Below, one piece after another: positions 5,858 through 7,783 of a stretch of DNA of 7,783 bases (within the stretch, counting starts at the first letter, position 1; every line of letters starts with the position of its first letter). This DNA comes from Candidatus Saccharibacteria bacterium UBA7683 (lineage in GTDB: Bacteria; Patescibacteriota; Saccharimonadia; Saccharimonadales; UBA7683), in assembly GCA_002482925.1 (NCBI GenBank), contig DLGX01000067.1, positions 1 to 7,783 on the forward strand, in the 5' to 3' direction. A program made the translations under genes and the position numbers. The notes below the pieces were generated by a model. That model saw only the letters and a list, made by a program, of their open reading frames with translations. It made no database searches and was not told the DNA's origin.

Positions 5858-5886
5858 AGTCTAGCATGGAGATTTCAGTTTGTAAA
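5858..5886 (-). promoter_or_regulatory. Promoter of greA
   Basis: The minus strand has TTTACA (5881-5886, 5 of 6 against TTGACA), a 17-base spacer, and TAGACT (5858-5863, 4 of 6) preceded by TGC, which supplies the TGn extended -10. It is the best two-part promoter in the window. Its start site, near 5851, lies about 98 bases before the greA ATG and upstream of the terminator-like hairpin. Confidence 0.65.
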
Positions 5887-5958
5887 CGTGTTTTTTTGCT
5901 ATATTTTGTGTTTTATTATGCTTATGCACACCACATATAGCGTACTAACAGATTATAT

Positions 5959-7209
5959 TTAAGCAACCTTAAGTAACTGCTTAAGTTCTTCTGTAGTTAT
6001 AAATTTTGCTTCAGTTTCAGTTCGAGCCTTATATTCAACCTGATTTGCTTCGACTGTTTTTTGACTTATAACCACGCGGTGCGGAATCCCCATTAAGTCT
6101 GCGTCTGCAAATTTTTCGCCAGGACGCACGTCGCGGTCGTCATACAGCACTTCTACACCTTTTGCTTGAAGATCTTCATACAGTGCGTCTGCGGCGCCTA
6201 CAACCGCCTCATCTGCACCAATACGAGCTAAGTATACTCGGGCTGGTGCAATATTTTCTGGCCACACCAAACCTTTTTCGTCTGCAAACTTTTCGACTAT
6301 CACACCCATGAGTCTTGTTATACCGAAACCATATGATGCAAGATAAATTGGTTTTTGTACCCCATCTGAATCAGTAAAAGTTATACCCATTTGTTCAGAC
6401 TTCTCAGTGCCGAAGTTGAATATGTTACCAACTTCGGCACTTTTTACCTTTTCAAGATCTTTACGCTCAATTGAAAATTCTTTTAGTGCATCTTCCAGAA
6501 CTTCTTCGTTAACTGCTATCTTCATTTCTTTATTTACATATAGTACATCTTCGCCAGCGTCACAGATAGTTTGAAACTCGTGGCTAAACTTTGTAAATGC
6601 TCCGCCGCTTGCAAATGTAACGTAAGTATCCTCGCCGATTCCTACTCTTTGAAAAATACGAGTATAAGCATCAGTAATCTTTTTGTAATATTCGTCGAGA
6701 TCTTGCGAGCTAGTGTGTAACGAATACATATCTTTCATTACGAATTCACGGCCACGCATAATTCCGCTTTTTGCACGTAATTCGTTACGGAGTTTAGTTT
6801 GAAATTGGTATACGCTAGATGGAAGATCTTTATAGCTCTTTATATACTGCTGCATCATTTCCATAATCGCTTCTTCGTGTGACCAGGCTAAACCTACTTC
6901 TGTTTCGTCTTTAAGCTTGGTTTTAAACCAAACATCAACGACATCATCATCCCAGCGCTTTGTAGTTTCCCATGTTTCCTTCGGCTGAAGGTTAGTCATA
7001 ATTAATTCTTGACCGTTTTCAGCATTCATTTCTTCACGAACAATCTGTTTTATGTTTTCGAGTACGCGAAAACCCAGTGGCGTGTATGCGTATACACCAG
7101 CCATAACTTTATAAACAAAGCCAGCGCGAATTAAAAGTTGTGCATTCTTTGCTACCTCATCGGCAGGAGCATTTTTTTGTGTCTTAGTAAAAAGTTGTGA
7201 GAGTTTCAT
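5959..7209 (-). CDS. proS: Prolyl-tRNA synthetase, short form without the INS editing domain
   Basis: This cytosolic class II enzyme charges tRNA-Pro. Motif 2 lies at 141-160 (RNELRAKSG, then MRGREFVMKD), motif 3 is YGFGITRLMG at 293-302, and SHEE (110-113) stands where most relatives have THEE. The C-terminal anticodon-binding domain runs from about 321 (APARVYLARIG) to the end, including LYDDRDVRPGEKFADADLMG. The protein has 416 residues, against about 570 for the E. coli type: only about 36 residues separate DAGED (217-221) from AEVGNIFNFGT (258-268), where the roughly 180-residue INS domain that deacylates Ala-tRNA-Pro normally sits. It belongs to the naturally short bacterial form and is not truncated. 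The gene starts 4 bases after the proB stop, with AGGA seven bases before the ATG and lying on the proB stop, so the two are probably co-transcribed and translationally coupled. Confidence 0.97.
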   Translation of the reverse strand: MKLSQLFTKTQKNAPADEVAKNAQLLIRAGFVYKVMAGVYAYTPLGFRVLENIKQIVREEMNAENGQELIMTNLQPKETWETTKRWDDDVVDVWFKTKLKDETEVGLAWSHEEAIMEMMQQYIKSYKDLPSSVYQFQTKLRNELRAKSGIMRGREFVMKDMYSLHTSSQDLDEYYKKITDAYTRIFQRVGIGEDTYVTFASGGAFTKFSHEFQTICDAGEDVLYVNKEMKIAVNEEVLEDALKEFSIERKDLEKVKSAEVGNIFNFGTEKSEQMGITFTDSDGVQKPIYLASYGFGITRLMGVIVEKFADEKGLVWPENIAPARVYLARIGADEAVVGAADALYEDLQAKGVEVLYDDRDVRPGEKFADADLMGIPHRVVISQKTVEANQVEYKARTETEAKFITTEELKQLLKVA

Positions 7210-7213
7210 ACGA

Positions 7214-7783
7214 TTATCCTACCACAAATTCGGTTGCATTTATTCCTGACATATCTTTGCTTGTGCCGGCAATACGTGTCCGCACGCCACTTTGTGCAGC
7301 TTGCCAACACGCCTCAACTTTTGTAGAAAGACCGCCCCGACCAGTCGAACTTGTATCTCGCGTTGCAGCAATTGCACGAACAGCTGCAATATTCGAGTTA
7401 TTTACCACTGGAATAAGTTGTTCTTGTTCGTCAAATATTCCACCCATCTTGGCAAAAATTGTTAATGAACTAACACCGATGGAACGAGCAATATGAGAAG
7501 CAAGCCCGTCATTATCACCACCAAAACGTAGTTTCATAAGTTCAACATCACTAAGTGCATCGGCTTCATTTATTATTGTTACAATTCCTAAACGAGCATT
7601 GTCTAATAAAGTTCTTTTGAAGCTTAACTTTTCGTGTCTGTTTAGTATATTGTTATACCATTTTGGCCCCATGAGCTGGTGGTGTGTAATTGGAAAACTT
7701 GTTGTAGCAACACCACAATCCCCAAACGCTTGTTCCCATGCACCAAACATGGCAGTACAGCCCAGGGCAGCTTTTTGCTTTAA
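7214..7783 (-). CDS. proB: Glutamate 5-kinase, C-terminal part (5' end outside window)
   Basis: ProB phosphorylates glutamate at the gamma-carboxyl with ATP, the first step of proline synthesis, in the cytosol. The frame is open to the right edge (189 visible residues), and the edge residues KQKAALG match the internal KQALAAVG block of ProB, so the ATG at 7750 is internal and the true start lies outside. Visible family blocks are NEADAL (the NENDAV substrate loop), FGGDNDGLA and GRGGLSTKVEA (the ATP-binding GTGGMxTKxxA loop). The protein ends soon after the kinase domain, so the C-terminal PUA domain of E. coli ProB is absent, as in many single-domain forms. The TD dipeptide that contacts ATP in E. 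coli is replaced by AK (7448-7453, in IFAKMGG). The stop is TAA, 4 bases before proS. Another amino-acid kinase is possible but less likely. Confidence 0.88.
   Translation of the reverse strand, partial: LKQKAALGCTAMFGAWEQAFGDCGVATTSFPITHHQLMGPKWYNNILNRHEKLSFKRTLLDNARLGIVTIINEADALSDVELMKLRFGGDNDGLASHIARSIGVSSLTIFAKMGGIFDEQEQLIPVVNNSNIAAVRAIAATRDTSSTGRGGLSTKVEACWQAAQSGVRTRIAGTSKDMSGINATEFVVG
7217..7220 (-). promoter_or_regulatory. proS ribosome binding site overlapping the proB stop
   Basis: The minus strand reads GTAGGATAA, the last two codons and stop of proB, and the AGGA within it stands seven bases before the proS ATG. Ribosomes ending proB would therefore stop on the proS binding site, which is the usual arrangement for translational coupling. 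It supports 7209 as the proS start. Confidence 0.65.

Noticed and set aside
5952..5957. Perfect TATAAT on the minus strand at the proS stop
   Set aside because: No acceptable -35 lies 16-18 bases upstream and no TGn extension is present. The TTTACA/TAGACT pair closer to greA is more convincing.
7197..7496. Plus-strand frame of 99 codons opposite proB
   Set aside because: It is a shadow of the conserved ProB ATP-binding loop region and shows no family resemblance.
7748..7750. ATG at 7750 as the proB start
   Set aside because: The frame continues upstream to the window edge with residues matching the internal KQALAAVG block of ProB, and no Shine-Dalgarno precedes the ATG.
1..7783. Search by eye for CRISPR arrays, transposases, tRNA or rRNA genes, toxin-antitoxin pairs and defence genes
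   Set aside because: No spaced direct repeats, no terminal inverted repeats with a transposase, no cloverleaf-like gap sequence and no paired small genes were seen. The gaps are short and explained by promoters and terminators.

Overview
The window looks like a piece of chromosome from a small-genome bacterium of the Candidate Phyla Radiation (Patescibacteria), most plausibly a Saccharibacteria (TM7)-like lineage. Four things point that way: a class I (archaeal-type) lysyl-tRNA synthetase, a short prolyl-tRNA synthetase without the usual editing insertion, AT-leaning DNA with TAA as the stop of all seven genes whose ends are visible, and small gaps around a large orphan protein. The phylum is an inference; no rRNA or other marker gene is present. 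UGA is not read as glycine here (glycines are GGN and all ORFs close normally), which argues against the Gracilibacteria/SR1 code.

All eight genes lie on the minus strand, so transcription runs from high to low coordinates. In that order they are: the 3' part of a glutamate 5-kinase gene (proB, cut by the right edge) tightly followed by proS; a 205-base gap with a good promoter and an intrinsic terminator-like hairpin in the greA leader; greA with its own terminator; lysS; an LD-carboxypeptidase/MccF-like S66 serine peptidase; a 512-residue protein I do not recognise; a DUF427-family protein; and a GTG-initiated ABC transporter ATPase cut by the left edge just before its signature motif.

The theme is housekeeping: two aminoacyl-tRNA synthetases, a transcript-cleavage factor, one step of proline synthesis, and a peptidase of the cell-wall recycling/antibiotic-immunity family. 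I see no mobile element, CRISPR array, tRNA, rRNA or defence island. No gap between genes exceeds 300 bases.

Most worth following up are the greA leader, where a promoter is followed within about 50 bases by a terminator-like hairpin (resembling the E. coli GraL arrangement); the acidic 512-residue orphan, whose extended -10 sits so close to its ATG that the mRNA may be leaderless; repeated TGn-type extended -10 elements before several genes; a proB without a PUA domain and with a changed ATP-site dipeptide; and a hydrophobic small reading frame after the S66 gene whose end resembles the last helix of the YdjM/DUF457 family.
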